A stretch of DNA of 10,486 nucleotides from an uncultured Lachnospiraceae bacterium (GTDB lineage Bacteria; Bacillota; Clostridia; Lachnospirales; Lachnospiraceae): NCBI GenBank assembly GCA_945492935.1, contig CALYVE010000033.1, positions 1 to 10,486 on the forward strand. Reading direction: 5' to 3'. Positions within the stretch are counted from its first letter, which is position 1, and the number at the start of each line of letters is the position of its first letter. The notes under the pieces are model-generated. The model did no database searches and was not told the origin of the DNA. It saw only the letters and a program-made list of their open reading frames with translations. Positions 1 through 5,952 of this stretch are shown piece by piece. Position numbers and translations under genes: made by a program.

Positions 1-45
1 AATATATAAGAAAAAAGTCGAATAAATGTGGTAAATTTCTATTAA

Positions 46-143
46 CGGAAGGACATAGGTCTTTCCGATGAATTACGGAATCCCCCCAAGATTCATATAT
101 GTGTCATACGACACACATTTCTCCTTCGCGTTTTAGTAAACGC
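46..143 (+). ncRNA. Candidate structured RNA: four consecutive hairpins before a terminator
   Basis: Four hairpins follow one another with almost no spare sequence. They are 46-54 with 59-67 (9 bp including one G-U pair, ATAG loop), 78-82 with 90-94 (5 bp), 100-105 with 110-115 (6 bp, ATAC loop) and 128-133 with 138-143 (6 bp, TAGT loop). The intrinsic terminator at 146-175 follows directly. No convincing ORF covers the stretch. The arrangement suits the 3' part of a small RNA, a structured leader or a long 3' UTR whose beginning lies outside the window. I do not recognise a known riboswitch or housekeeping RNA in it. The hairpins are seen; that they act as an RNA is inference. Confidence 0.35.
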
Positions 144-145
144 AG

Positions 146-177
146 AAATCCGCCTTTCCCCAAGGCGGATTTTTTAT
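146..177 (+). terminator. Intrinsic terminator
   Basis: A perfect 11-bp stem (146-156 with 162-172, AAATCCGCCTT and AAGGCGGATTT) with a TCCCC loop runs into six T residues (170-175). Both the GC-rich stem core and the T-tract suit rightward termination. On the minus strand only three T residues follow the stem, so it is mainly a plus-strand terminator. It closes whatever transcript enters from the left edge. Confidence 0.85.
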
Positions 178-183
178 TGTTTA

Positions 184-251
184 CCGCGCCCTTGTGGCGC
201 GGGGCCCTGCCGGCAGTGCAATCAAAAGAATTGCTGTTAAAGCAATTCTTT
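184..251. repeat. Cluster of hairpins or palindromes in the intergenic region
   Basis: Three further inverted repeats follow the terminator. They are CCGCGCC and GGCGCGG (184-190 with 196-202, 5-nt loop), the 10-bp palindrome CTGCCGGCAG (207-216), and a perfect 11-bp stem at 225-235 with 241-251 with a 5-nt loop. None has a proper T-run on either strand, so calling them terminators would be weak. The block is much richer in GC than its surroundings. It could be a dispersed extragenic element or an insulating structure ahead of the promoter at 262-290. Apart from these hairpins and that promoter I see nothing else in the gene-free stretch 1-328. Confidence 0.4.
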
Positions 252-261
252 CTTAATTTCC

Positions 262-290
262 TTGCATGACAAACTGCACTCTGATATGAT
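262..290 (+). promoter_or_regulatory. Probable sigma-A promoter for the HD/nth unit
   Basis: A -10 box TATGAT (285-290, 5 of 6 consensus bases) lies 17 bp after a poor -35 box TTGCAT (262-267). The predicted transcript start near 297 lies beyond the TTG at 290 and the ATG at 293, which excludes those as start codons and supports the ATG at 329. Confidence 0.45.
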
Positions 291-328
291 TGATGCAGAT
301 ACTTATCCGGAAAGGACTGGTTGCTCAA

Positions 329-769
329 ATGATATATACAGAGTTGACATGCAAGGCTATGCGATATAGCTACGAAGCACACAAAGGTCAATATGATAAA
401 GCCAATGTTCCATATATTTTTCATCCATTTCACGTTGCTGAGCAGATGACAACGGAGTTGGATGTCTGTACAGCACTTTTGCATGATGTTGTGGAAGATA
501 CGGAACATACGCTTGATGATCTTCGTAAGGAAGGATTTCCGGAGGAGGTTGTTGCTGCTGTTGCGGCATTGTCACGAGAGGAAGGACAGCCCTATATGGA
601 TTATATTCGTCTTTTGAGTAAGAATGCTATGGCAACGCGCGTAAAGCTTGCTGATTTGGAACATAACAGCGACACATCCAGGTTGCCAAGTAAAGATCAA
701 GAGTTAAACAAAGCGTTAATGAATAAATATGCGAAGGCAAAAGCATATTTGTTAGGAGAAGAAGTGTGA
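329..769 (+). CDS. Small HD-domain phosphohydrolase, (p)ppGpp-hydrolase-like
   Basis: This 146-residue protein consists of the HD hydrolase domain found at the N terminus of RelA/SpoT enzymes, with no synthetase, TGS or ACT part. Visible signature residues are H32 (in YIFHP), H52-D53 (ALLHD), E56-D57 (VVEDT) and D109 with N113 (KLADLEHN), the metal and catalytic positions of the Mn-dependent (p)ppGpp 3'-pyrophosphohydrolases. It therefore resembles a small alarmone hydrolase of the Mesh1 type acting in the cytoplasm. The ATG at 329 is preferred because AAAGGA (311-316) lies 12 nt upstream and the upstream TTG (290) and ATG (293) precede the predicted transcript start. Its end overlaps the next gene by 4 bp, implying translational coupling with nth. 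The family is clear; the substrate is inferred, and another nucleotide is possible. Confidence 0.82.
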   Translation: MIYTELTCKAMRYSYEAHKGQYDKANVPYIFHPFHVAEQMTTELDVCTALLHDVVEDTEHTLDDLRKEGFPEEVVAAVAALSREEGQPYMDYIRLLSKNAMATRVKLADLEHNSDTSRLPSKDQELNKALMNKYAKAKAYLLGEEV

Positions 770-1401
770 CAAAGAAAGAACTAGCCAGAATCGTAATCGA
801 CAAACTAAAAGAAGAATATCCGGTTGCAGAATGTACACTGGAGTATGATGAAGCATGGAAATTACTTGTTGAGGTCCGGTTAGCTGCACAATGCACGGAT
901 GAACGTGTAAATGTAGTTGTTAAGGAGCTTTACAAGAAATATCCGACGGTTGCGTCAATTGCCAAGGCTACGCCTGAAGAAATCGAGGCGTTTGTGAAGC
1001 CGTGCGGATTAGGCAAAAGCAAATCAAAAGATATATGTGCATGCATGCGTATTTTACATGAGAAATATAATGATACAGTGCCCGATTCATTTGAGGCACT
1101 TCTTTCTTTGCCCGGTGTAGGCAGAAAAAGTGCAAATCTGATTATGGGCGATATTTTTGGGAAGCCGGCCATCGTGACAGATACACATTGCATTCGGCTT
1201 TGTAACCGTATCGGTCTTGTTAAGGATGAAAAGGATCCAAAGAAGGTTGAAATGGCACTTTGGAAAATAATACCACCGGAGGAAGGTTCTGATTTGTGTC
1301 ATCGTTTTGTGATGCATGGTAGAGAGATTTGTTCTGCCCGTAAAAAGCCCTTATGTGAGAAATGCTGCTTGCGCGAGGTATGTAAAAAGTATGGCATATA
1401 G
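766..1401 (+). CDS. nth: Endonuclease III (DNA glycosylase/AP lyase)
   Basis: This 211-residue enzyme removes oxidised pyrimidines from DNA and nicks at the resulting abasic site in base-excision repair. The helix-hairpin-helix motif is LPGVGRKSAN (115-124), with catalytic Lys121. The catalytic Asp139 lies in VTDTH (E. coli K120 and D138). The C-terminal 4Fe-4S ligands are C189, C197, C200 and C206. Their spacing is Cx7Cx2Cx5C, one residue longer in the first loop than the Cx6C of E. coli Nth, because two Lys precede the Pro. Length is typical of the family. The GTG start overlaps the HD gene stop by 4 bp, and AGGAGA (754-759) sits 6 nt upstream. It is the second gene of the rightward unit. 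Confidence 0.96.
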   Translation: MTKKELARIVIDKLKEEYPVAECTLEYDEAWKLLVEVRLAAQCTDERVNVVVKELYKKYPTVASIAKATPEEIEAFVKPCGLGKSKSKDICACMRILHEKYNDTVPDSFEALLSLPGVGRKSANLIMGDIFGKPAIVTDTHCIRLCNRIGLVKDEKDPKKVEMALWKIIPPEEGSDLCHRFVMHGREICSARKKPLCEKCCLREVCKKYGI

Positions 1402-1481
1402 ATATGAATAAAATGCTTCGCCATTGGGTATAACGAATAAAAGACAGTAGGAAGCTGAATTCAAAGATGGTGGTATAAGTT

Positions 1482-2243
1482 ATGAAAGTAAGAATTGCGA
1501 TAGAACTAACAGATCTTCAAGGATGGCTCAAAAATATTATTTCGAAGTATCATTTTGAAAATCAGGATTATGATTTGCTATCGGATATCTATGAGCAGAT
1601 GTGTGTGCATAGTAGTCCGTATGCCATGTACAGAATCAATCACCGCATGACAGGAATTTCGATGATTGATGATTCACAGGTGGCTATGGTCGCGCTTACT
1701 CTTGGCAGTGGTATTGATGCGATGAAGGAGCGGTTTGCCAGACAGGGACAATTATCTGAGGGATATATGCTCGATTGTCTGGCAAATGAATTGTTACTTG
1801 TTTTGTACAAGGAGTTTAACAAAAACTATGCGAAGTTCCATAGACGCTATGTGCAGCGCTATGTGTTTATCGGCGATGAGATATCACCTGCGGCAATACC
1901 GCAAATTTTATCTGATATAAAGGGTATTAAACCTGATAAGTCTGAACATTCGGTAACCGAGGACAGTCAGCCGGAATTTAAGGAAATTCTCCGGGAACAG
2001 GAGGATATTCGGGCGAATGAATATGGAGTTCTCACACCATCGAAAAGTGTTGTGTTTTATGCTATATTGTCAGACAATCCGAATCAGATATGTGAGGGTA
2101 TTTGCACCGGTTGTGGCAATGTGCTTTGTGATAATCGCGTGGAAGAATACCGGCAGTTAGCGGGACTGATGTTAGAAGAGAACAATAAAAAATCGCCGCA
2201 GGGGGCGATGAATTATGGATATATGAGAATATTTGGTGCGTAA
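1482..2243 (+). CDS. Diverged B12-dependent methionine synthase activation-domain protein
   Basis: This 253-residue soluble protein resembles the stand-alone reactivation subunits that clostridia use with split cobalamin-dependent methionine synthases, which remethylate oxidised cobalamin with AdoMet. Family-like parts are VALTLGSGIDAM (70-81), the helix around LSEGYMLDCLANELL (91-105), and a C-terminal LTPSKSVVFYAI (184-195) followed by C204, C208, C211, C216 and R219 (CxxCx4CxxR pattern). The AdoMet-binding segment, usually RxxPGYxD, appears only as RYVFIGDE (126-133), so Pro-Gly-Tyr is missing. No methionine synthase or cobalamin gene is adjacent. GGTGG (1469-1473) lies 8 nt before the ATG. 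It follows nth after 80 bp with no terminator between them. It may be a paralogue with another job. The family call is from remembered motifs, not a search. Confidence 0.6.
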   Translation: MKVRIAIELTDLQGWLKNIISKYHFENQDYDLLSDIYEQMCVHSSPYAMYRINHRMTGISMIDDSQVAMVALTLGSGIDAMKERFARQGQLSEGYMLDCLANELLLVLYKEFNKNYAKFHRRYVQRYVFIGDEISPAAIPQILSDIKGIKPDKSEHSVTEDSQPEFKEILREQEDIRANEYGVLTPSKSVVFYAILSDNPNQICEGICTGCGNVLCDNRVEEYRQLAGLMLEENNKKSPQGAMNYGYMRIFGA

Positions 2244-2265
2244 ACCCGGAGGTTTACGCATTTTT
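2238..2265 (+). terminator. Terminator hairpin containing the stop codons of both convergent genes
   Basis: The 9-bp perfect stem GCGTAAACC (2238-2246) with GGTTTACGC (2251-2259) has a CGGA loop and is followed by ATTTTT. It terminates the rightward unit. Each arm reads GCG TAA on its own strand, so it encodes the final Ala and stop of both the activation-domain protein (TAA at 2241-2243) and the PHP protein (TAA at 2256-2254). Leftward, the stem is followed by ACCAAATATT with no T-run, so leftward termination here should be weak. Confidence 0.8.
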
Positions 2266-3090
2266 CAGTTCCTCAAGAAAGTGGATAGGAACACACATAT
2301 TGCCGCGTCCTTTTCCGATTTGAATGTTTGGTTTTATTACACCGTGAAAATCGGAACCACCAGACATTTTTAGCCCTTTTTTGAGTGCGATGGTACGAAG
2401 CTTATCACTTTCGTACATGTTATTTGAAGAATGATATACTTCAAGTCCTTTCAGTCCGAGGTCGATTAAATAGTCAAGCAGTTCTTCGATTTGCCTGTAT
2501 CCGAAATGATAGAGCAAAGGGTGTGCAAGATAAGCTGCTTTGCAGTATTTTGTGAGAATATTCATGGCAACCTCGCATGTTACCTGCGGCTTTGGAAGAT
2601 AGTATTTACAGCCGATGCCAATGTATTTTTTGAAGGCGATATCTTTTGTTTTGCAAATGCCTTCTTCGACGAGTACGCGTGCAAAGTGCGCTCTTGTAAT
2701 TACGCTGTCCGGGTTGCCGTGTAAAAGTTTTTCCATAGTGACAGGAAGACCGTCAGCCTGCATCAGTTCCACCATTTTTTTGTTTCTGCCTTCGCGGGCT
2801 TCCTTGAGCGTAGATAGTTCTTTTGCTAAATCTTCGTTTTCGTAATCCGGATAGAATCCAAGAATATGAATCTCGCGGTTTTTGTAGTAGCAGGAAAGCT
2901 CTATGCCGGGAACAACCTCAAGCGGCTTGTCCTTTGTGTATTCCATTATTTCTTTGATGCCATCGACGGTGTCGTGGTCGGTCAATGCGATTGCAGTAAC
3001 GTGCATGCGAATTGCCTCGTCTGCAACCTCTGACGGTGTGAGAGAACCATCCGATGCTGTTGAGTGTACGTGTAAATCAATCGTTTCCAT
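2254..3090 (-). CDS. PHP-domain phosphoesterase (YciV/TrpH type)
   Basis: This 278-residue protein has all PHP metal-site motifs: H7-x-H9 and D14 (DLHVHSTASDG), H39 (ALTDHD), E64 (PGIEL), H75 (IHILGF), AHF, the AHPLLYH segment and the C-terminal SDFHG. Length and motif order match the YciV/RNase AM group, which includes 3',5'-nucleoside bisphosphate phosphatases and 5'-3' exonucleases acting on short RNA. It lacks the polymerase or histidinol-phosphatase contexts of other PHP proteins. It is the last gene of the methyltransferase-hslO-PHP operon, 8 bp after the hslO stop. No good ribosome site precedes the ATG (the nearest is CGGAT, too far), so translation may depend on coupling to hslO. The exact substrate is inferred. 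Confidence 0.88.
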   Translation of the reverse strand: METIDLHVHSTASDGSLTPSEVADEAIRMHVTAIALTDHDTVDGIKEIMEYTKDKPLEVVPGIELSCYYKNREIHILGFYPDYENEDLAKELSTLKEAREGRNKKMVELMQADGLPVTMEKLLHGNPDSVITRAHFARVLVEEGICKTKDIAFKKYIGIGCKYYLPKPQVTCEVAMNILTKYCKAAYLAHPLLYHFGYRQIEELLDYLIDLGLKGLEVYHSSNNMYESDKLRTIALKKGLKMSGGSDFHGVIKPNIQIGKGRGNMCVPIHFLEELKNA

Positions 3091-3098
3091 ATATCAAT

Positions 3099-3980
3099 TT
3101 AGTATCCGCGTGTGTTAGATACTTTGCCTTCCTGTAAAATGTTTAAGAGCTCATCGGGCGAAAAGGTGTATTTTGTATGACAGAAATCGCATACAACCTC
3201 AATCGGCTCGTTGTCTTCAATCATAGATGCAATTTCCTGACGACCGAGGCTTATTACTGCCTGTTCAACACGTTCTTTGCTACAGTCGCAGACATAGGCA
3301 CAAGGCATGCGATCTGTAATATCTGTGTCGTAGCCATCAAATAATAGAGCAATAATTTCTTCCACTGATTTCCCTTCTTCAAGAAGCTTCGTGAATTGGA
3401 AGTCTTTAAGTCGTGCCTCTAATTCGGAAATAATTTCTTCCTTTGCAAACGGAAGAAGCTGAATGATAAATCCGCCTGCATATTTAACGGTTGTATCGGA
3501 ATTTAACAAAACGCCGAGTGCGACGGAAGATGGTATCTGATCACTTGTTGCAAAATAGTATGTTAAATCCTCTGCGATTTCGCTGCTAACAAGATGGGTT
3601 TGACCTACGTATGGCTCCTTGAGCCCAATGTCTCTTATGACGCTCATGACACCGAGGTCAATTGCTTTTGCAACATCTGTTGCAGGAAGCATAACTTCAG
3701 CTTCATTTACATAGCCCTTGACGTTACCTTTGGAATCAGCCGTAACAAGCATACCTTTGATTGGGCCCTGGCACTGAATACGAATGGTAAGCATATCCGT
3801 ATCGTTTTTGCCCATGGCGCCCATCAAAACACCGCCTGTAAGAAGTCGGCCTAAGGCACATGTAACAACAGGGCTTGTGTTATGTGTAATGCGGGCTTTC
3901 TCGACCGTTTCGGTAGAATTGCAGGCAAAAAAACGAACCTGGTTATCTGCCGCCATTCCTCTAATCATATAATCACTCAT
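3099..3980 (-). CDS. hslO: Hsp33 redox-regulated chaperone
   Basis: This 293-residue protein has the full Hsp33 fold: an N-terminal substrate-binding domain (1 to about 180, including GRLLTGGVLMGAMGK and the GYVNEAEV segment), a linker, and a C-terminal zinc domain with C231-D-C233 and C264-DF-C267. Those four cysteines bind Zn2+ when reduced. On oxidation they form disulfides, the domain unfolds, and the protein becomes a holdase for unfolding proteins in the cytoplasm. An extra Cys227 lies just before the CxC pair. The ATG is preceded by GGAGG (3988-3992) at 7 nt, placed immediately after the upstream methyltransferase stop (14-bp gap). It is the middle gene of a three-gene operon; a neighbouring methyltransferase is a context I recall from other clostridia. 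Confidence 0.96.
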   Translation of the reverse strand: MSDYMIRGMAADNQVRFFACNSTETVEKARITHNTSPVVTCALGRLLTGGVLMGAMGKNDTDMLTIRIQCQGPIKGMLVTADSKGNVKGYVNEAEVMLPATDVAKAIDLGVMSVIRDIGLKEPYVGQTHLVSSEIAEDLTYYFATSDQIPSSVALGVLLNSDTTVKYAGGFIIQLLPFAKEEIISELEARLKDFQFTKLLEEGKSVEEIIALLFDGYDTDITDRMPCAYVCDCSKERVEQAVISLGRQEIASMIEDNEPIEVVCDFCHTKYTFSPDELLNILQEGKVSNTRGY

Positions 3981-3994
3981 TTTTTATCCTCCAT

Positions 3995-4807
3995 TTATGG
4001 TAAGTGTTTTTTGACATAAGCATTCGCTATGTCTTTCTTTTTTCCGCTTGTAGTATTTTCTTTTGCAATCATATATATACGTTCGCTTTGCTCGGTAGCG
4101 GGATTGTGTGTAAAGGCATCATATGCCATTAAAAGCGTTAAGCCTGATTTTTCAATCAGTGTTTTCATTTCAGAGAGGGTATAGCCGTATTGTTCGTGCA
4201 ACTCCTCGTGTTTGCGATAAATTGACGGGTCGTTTCGATCCCTGATAAACAGGCTTAATGCAAGCTCATTAATGTTCGATTCGGCATCATAGTAATTGTC
4301 CCAAATAAAACTAATATCGTCGCGGTCTTCTGCGATTGTAGCATCGGCTACGATCTCCTCGTAATAATACCGTGTGTGGAAATCAAAAATGAAAATACCG
4401 TCTGTGTCGAGGTAGTTATTTACTAATCGAAAAACATCAAGTAAATCATCTTTATCCAAAATATAATTGATGCTGTCACAAAGCGATATAACACAAGCGA
4501 CAGTTCCGAATAACTCGAATTCCCGCATATCCTGACAGAGATAGAGTGTATTTGAGTTGTTTGCCTGTTTTTTGGAGTTGGCAATATCAAGCATAGCAGG
4601 CGCATTGTCAATCCCAATCATGTCGTAGCCGGCAGAGGCGAGCATTTCTGTTAATGTACCGGTACCACAGCCAAGCTCGGCGATGATTCCTTTTTCAATT
4701 TTGTTTTCTTTTAAAAGCGCGCGAAGATAGGAAAACCATTCGTTATACGGAATGTTGTCCATCAGTTCATCATAAACAGCAGCAAAATCAGAATATGCTT
4801 CGGCCAT
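3995..4807 (-). CDS. Class I SAM-dependent methyltransferase
   Basis: This 270-residue soluble protein has a Rossmann methyltransferase core. Motif I is AELGCGTGTLTE (43-54), the acidic end of strand 2 is GIDNAPAML, and a CDSINYIL segment follows. The N-terminal SDFAAVYDELMDNIPYNEW block is typical of a Firmicute family often annotated only as class I SAM-dependent methyltransferase. The substrate is unknown and nothing in the sequence identifies it. The tail is Lys-rich (GKKKDIANAYVKKHLP). The ATG at 4807 is chosen over the TTG at 4834: AAAGGAG (4816-4822) lies 8 nt upstream, and the promoter at 4840-4868 puts the transcript start near 4833. It is the first gene of the leftward operon with hslO and the PHP gene. 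Confidence 0.88.
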   Translation of the reverse strand: MAEAYSDFAAVYDELMDNIPYNEWFSYLRALLKENKIEKGIIAELGCGTGTLTEMLASAGYDMIGIDNAPAMLDIANSKKQANNSNTLYLCQDMREFELFGTVACVISLCDSINYILDKDDLLDVFRLVNNYLDTDGIFIFDFHTRYYYEEIVADATIAEDRDDISFIWDNYYDAESNINELALSLFIRDRNDPSIYRKHEELHEQYGYTLSEMKTLIEKSGLTLLMAYDAFTHNPATEQSERIYMIAKENTTSGKKKDIANAYVKKHLP

Positions 4808-4839
4808 GCTTGTTTCTCCTTTTTGATTCGTCAATCTAG

Positions 4840-4868
4840 ATTATAAATCACAAATATAATTCTGACAA
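4840..4868 (-). promoter_or_regulatory. Sigma-A promoter of the methyltransferase-hslO-PHP operon
   Basis: On the minus strand, TTGTCA (4868-4863) and a perfect TATAAT (4845-4840) are separated by exactly 17 bp. The expected start near 4833 leaves a leader of roughly 25 nt before the ATG at 4807. No obvious operator palindrome overlaps it. Confidence 0.8.
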
Positions 4869-4966
4869 TATACGCATGAAAAAACCTTTTGGAACAAGAA
4901 AATGACAGACGAAACAAATAAAATCGTGAAATTATCAAACGAAATCTCGCAATAAATAAGAAAGGG

Positions 4967-4995
4967 TTGACTTTATAAAATAAGGTTATTATAAT
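4967..4995 (+). promoter_or_regulatory. Sigma-A promoter of the nfo unit
   Basis: TTGACT (4967-4972), a 17-bp spacer, and a perfect TATAAT (4990-4995). The predicted start near 5002 gives about a 40-nt leader before the nfo ATG at 5044 and rules out the in-frame start at 5005. It points away from the promoter at 4840-4868, so 4869-4966 is a divergent control region in which I see no clear binding site. Confidence 0.85.
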
Positions 4996-5043
4996 TCATA
5001 TACTTTGAAGCATATTATGGAGAGCAACAGGGAGGGTTGTACA

Positions 5044-5937
5044 ATGATAAAAATAGGTAGTCATGTTGGAATGAGTGGCAAGGATATGCTGCTTGGGTCT
5101 GTAAAAGAAGCAATTTCATATGGAGCAAATACGTTTATGTGCTATACCGGTGCTCCTCAAAATACGAAGCGTAAAGATGTTTCTGAGCTGAAAGTAAAGG
5201 AAGCATGGGAGTTGATGCGCGAGAATAATATCGAAGATTTCATTGTACATGCACCTTACATCATCAATCTTGCAAATACGGTAAAATCGGATATTTATCA
5301 GCTTGCTGTAGATTTTTTAACACTTGAAATTGAGCGAACGGCTGCAATGGGTGCCCGGACGTTGGTGTTGCACCCGGGTTCGCATGTGGGTGAAGGCGAG
5401 GATGTCGGCATAGATTGTATTGCAAAGGGGTTAAATGAAGTGCTGACAAGAGATACAAATGTTTTGATTGCCCTTGAAACAATGGCAGGAAAAGGGAGCG
5501 AGGTTGGTCGTTCCTTTGAAGAACTTGCACGCATTTATGATAAGGTTGTTTATAATGATAAACTTCGGGTTTGTTTTGATACATGTCATACAAATGATGC
5601 CGGTTATGATATTGTAAATGATTTCGACGGTGTAATAGATTCTTTTGACCGGTTGCTCGGAAAAGAGCAGATTGCTGTTTTCCACATAAATGACAGTAAA
5701 AATGATCGTGGCGCAAGCAAGGATCGGCATGAAAATATCGGTAGAGGTTATATTGGATTTGATGCACTTTATAACATTGTGCACCATAAGGATTTTGAGG
5801 CTGTCCCTAAGATTTTAGAGACTCCGTATATCAAGGATTTGAAGAATGATAAAATTTCGTATCCGCCTTACAAGGCGGAGATTGCTATGCTTTTAAGCGG
5901 AGTATATGATGAGGGACAGCTTCTTGTTCAAGAATAA
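5044..5937 (+). CDS. nfo: Endonuclease IV (AP endonuclease)
   Basis: This 297-residue enzyme cleaves 5' to abasic sites and removes blocked 3' ends in base-excision repair. All nine trinuclear-zinc ligands of the family can be placed: H69, H110, E145, D179, H182, H214, D227, H229 and E259, in LHPGSH, LETMAGKGSE, CFDTCHTNDAGYD, FHINDSKN and the DRHENIGRGYIG block. Length matches E. coli Nfo (285) with a short C-terminal addition. The start MIKIGSHVGM is the usual family N terminus, and GGAGGG (5031-5036) lies 7 nt before it. It is the first gene of a rightward unit with the MATE gene 15 bp downstream. It acts on abasic sites of the kind left by glycosylases, including the Nth encoded earlier in the window. 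Confidence 0.97.
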   Translation: MIKIGSHVGMSGKDMLLGSVKEAISYGANTFMCYTGAPQNTKRKDVSELKVKEAWELMRENNIEDFIVHAPYIINLANTVKSDIYQLAVDFLTLEIERTAAMGARTLVLHPGSHVGEGEDVGIDCIAKGLNEVLTRDTNVLIALETMAGKGSEVGRSFEELARIYDKVVYNDKLRVCFDTCHTNDAGYDIVNDFDGVIDSFDRLLGKEQIAVFHINDSKNDRGASKDRHENIGRGYIGFDALYNIVHHKDFEAVPKILETPYIKDLKNDKISYPPYKAEIAMLLSGVYDEGQLLVQE

Positions 5938-5952
5938 GAAGGATGTGAAAAA

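Noticed and set aside
104..508. Minus-strand ORF across the upstream intergenic region and the HD gene
   Set aside because: It runs through the terminator hairpins and opposite a well-supported gene, has low-complexity content and no ribosome site.
569..577. TTGTCACGA in the HD gene, matching part of the RAYT repeat core
   Set aside because: It is only 9 bases long, in a coding frame, with no match to the rest of the 24-bp end and no 20-bp-spaced partner. A chance match is the simpler reading.
1406..1434. Promoter ahead of the activation-domain gene (TATAAC at 1429-1434)
   Set aside because: No acceptable -35 box lies 16-18 bp upstream, and there is no terminator after nth, so read-through from the HD/nth promoter is enough to explain expression.
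5264..5787. Long minus-strand ORFs opposite nfo
   Set aside because: They are shadows of the nfo gene, rich in His, Gln and Pro or hydrophobic runs without family motifs. The nfo reading has all nine metal ligands.
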